Origin: Mesorhabditis belari
Lineage: Eukaryota; Nematoda; Chromadorea; Rhabditida; Rhabditidae
DNA: 64,000 nucleotides
Assembly (NCBI GenBank): GCA_958450365.1
Contig: CAUEEP010000458.1
Span: forward strand, 62,001 to 126,000
Reading direction: 5' to 3'
A program made the position numbers and the translations under genes. This document shows, piece after piece, positions 59,901-62,900 of this stretch (position 1 is its first letter; the number at the start of each line of letters is the position of its first letter). The notes under the pieces are model-generated. The model did not search any database, was not told where the DNA came from, and saw only the letters and a program-made list of their open reading frames with translations.

Positions 59901-62900
59901 AAGAGCGTCTTGATCTCTCGAGAAAGTGAAGAATCGCCAGAATCGCCGTGTTTCCAATTTTTAAGCACAAAGCGCATTCTTTCAGATCAATTACCCAACT
60001 CCAATCCTAGAAAAATCTTCAAAACAAGCATACTAATCTACTTTTTCCCTAAAACTCATAATCCTATTTGTCGCTTTTGATTCAGTTACCCAATTCTTTA
60101 AAATTTTCCTTCAAAATCTCCATACTAGTCGCAAAATAAAAAGCCATCAAAAAAGAGAAAACTCTTTTCTCCGCCGAGAATTCATCAGAAATTGGGGTCC
60201 GGATAATTCCATTTCGACTGAAAAGCTGAAGAGATGAAAAAGGAAGACCACAAGCCATGCACGATTCATCGATAATGCCCAAAGCTCTTTTTTCTCTTCT
60301 CTCACTTTTCCCTCTCTCCACTTCACTATTTCAATCACTTCAACTCTCCGTTTTAGCCACCTCTTTTTTTGAAATCCTGCATTAGTCGAAGAAATTAACG
60401 TGGATAATTGAAAAGATTTGAGTGCGGAAAACTTGACATAACTTTACATAAAAAGTTTGGTACACTAGATAGTCAAAGTTTACAGCTTTATGAAACTCAA
60501 GTTTAGTTATTAAACAGCGTTTAAAGCTAGGTTATCGGCAATTTGATACACTCCGCTCCTTTGCCATTAGCAATCAAACTTTGAGCTCAAATTTCTTGGT
60601 GTTGAGCTGTTGAATAGAAATATTTTTGATATCATTCGATGCGCTAAGTTTTTCTCTGTTGATTGGTATAAAAACTATTTAAATTGAACAGCCCAACACT
60701 AAGATATTTGAGCTTAAAGTTAGGTTGCCAATGGCAAAGAGGTGGGGGCCGACCTTTTATACGCGCCCTCCCCTTTTTGCTAGTGGCAATCCAACTTTGA
60801 GCTCAAATTTCTTGGTGTTGGTTTGTTCAATTTGAATTTTCTTGGTATCATTAGATGCGCTAAGTCTTTCTCTGTTGATTGGTACAAAAACTATTTAAAT
60901 TGAACAGCTCAACACCAAGAAATTTGAGCCCAACAGTAACCAAAGCCAAGACTTTAAAACTAAAACTATCAGGCTCGTTGAGCTCAACGAGGTGAATAGA
61001 TAAAGAGATCAATACACTGACTACAGCTCTTCCTCTTTTCCTCTTCAGCTTCATCTCCTCTTTCGGGGAAATCTCTTCAGGCTTTGCCCAGAGGAAATCC
61101 CTCTTTCGCCGCCCGTTTCTCACCAAAAAAGAGCGCTCCATCGACTTCTTCCGATCTATCTCCATGGGGCCATACACTAACGGGTTTTTTCTTTCTCTTC
61201 ACCCCAAAAAGAATCCCCCGACTCAGTGAGCTTTCTTCTTTTTCTCTTTTCTATTCTTTACTAGTCCACACTTGACAGCACCCCTGAGTATAGATTTTTG
61301 CTTCCTACTCCTTCCCCTGCATCTCCTAAACATTTCTCATTCCTGAAACCTCACCCCTTTCCCCTACACCTCCCAAGAAATTGGAAATGACAGCTAGCGG
61401 TTTATCTCTAGTTTTACCATAATGATAACATTTTTCTGAAGCTATTTTAGCTTTTAGCTAAAGCTTGTATCCTTAGTTTTAGTTTAAACCAGCGAATTGT
61501 ATCTAAACATTAGAGTAAGATCATTTTCTTTTTCTTTTTCTTTAACTACACTTGCATACCGTTTAAGGCTTTTTTTTGGTTACTAAATTAAATCAAACAG
61601 GTAGTTTAGTAATCAAAAAATTGATTATTGACTATTGATTTACGGCTAATTGATCTGAAATCATTTAGAATTCTGCTCTTCTTAGGATACCTAATTTTCT
61701 AAGATGTTAATTTTTGGTACTTGTTGTTCTATTAGTTGTTCTATTAGCTTTATCCAAAATCCAATTATTCAATTCTAAATCTTCAGTTTTATAATCCAAT
61801 TATTTTAGGAGGCGTTAACACGACGCCGAGACGCGCTCGAAGCATGCGAGATCGAAGCAAATCAACGACAATACGTTGTGCATAAAATGCTGGTGACTGG
61901 TCTACTGCCGGATAATAGGTATTCAATTTTTGAACTATTGAATTATTGAACCATTTTATAAAGCACTTTGGCAATAAGATTTTGCCGTAGAATTTTCAGC
62001 GCTGAAAGATCTTTCTAAGCTTTTTGGTACGATTGTTTTGCCACTCAATAAGTCAAATTTTTATGTACTTTATCACGCATTGCTCACAAAATTTGTGCTT
62101 TGATAGCTTAGGTGAGCATATCAAGCTTTTTTTAAAAGTAATCCCTAAAACCCTGTCTTGATCTAAATTAAACTAAAAACTAAACTAAAAACTAAACTTT
62201 CTTTTCTACCTTACTCTTTCTAGAGAAGACGATGTGCCACGAGTGATCCCTTGTCTGTTACCGATCGAGTTGATCAGCGGTGCCCGTGTCACTCCTCGAC
62301 CCACAGCCACCGTCGGAACACAGAAAGACGATCATCTAGCATCAATTACGCAGAGGTCAACGATTTTCAATCAACTAATAAAATTGTAAACAATTTTAGA
62401 GAACAGCAGCCCATTCAAACAATGCATTTCCCATCGAATTACTATGCCGATTTGCCATCAACATATCAAAAGCGAAGTGTCGGCGTGCAAAGTGGAGATG
62501 GAGTGGCGCTACCAACAAGGTAACTTAAAGCTTTTTTTATTGACAGTTACTGTAATTTGGTAGATACTAGATAGATACTATATTACAGTTATCAAGGCTG
62601 CTCCTCAAGGTTATAAGTTAGTTAGTATAGTATGGTTAAATAGTATGAAACTAGCATAGTTAAATCGATCCAGAGCAGGCCAGGAACATGGATAGAACTT
62701 AGCCTAGTAAATTTCTTAAATTTTTTTTAATCCGGCAATCAATACTGACCCAAATTCTTCCGTAAAATAGCCAAACAAGATCCATTTCCAGATACGAGTA
62801 CAACCCACAACCACAGCACTCAAAATTGTATGAAAGAACGATGGAAAGCTTTGGTCGTTTGTACGATCAACGGGGAATTGGCCCAGCTGCAAGTTTAAGT

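Larger units (their letters stand above)
59785..61808 (+). other. Intron 55, 2.0 kb
   Basis: Contains a palindromic dispersed repeat (60540-60935) and a pyrimidine-rich GC-richer block (61015-61380). A short imperfect inverted pair (TTCTTGGTG... and around 59800-59970, CTTGAAAATTGGAAACATAC with its inverse) is also seen. No coding signal. Confidence 0.72.
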
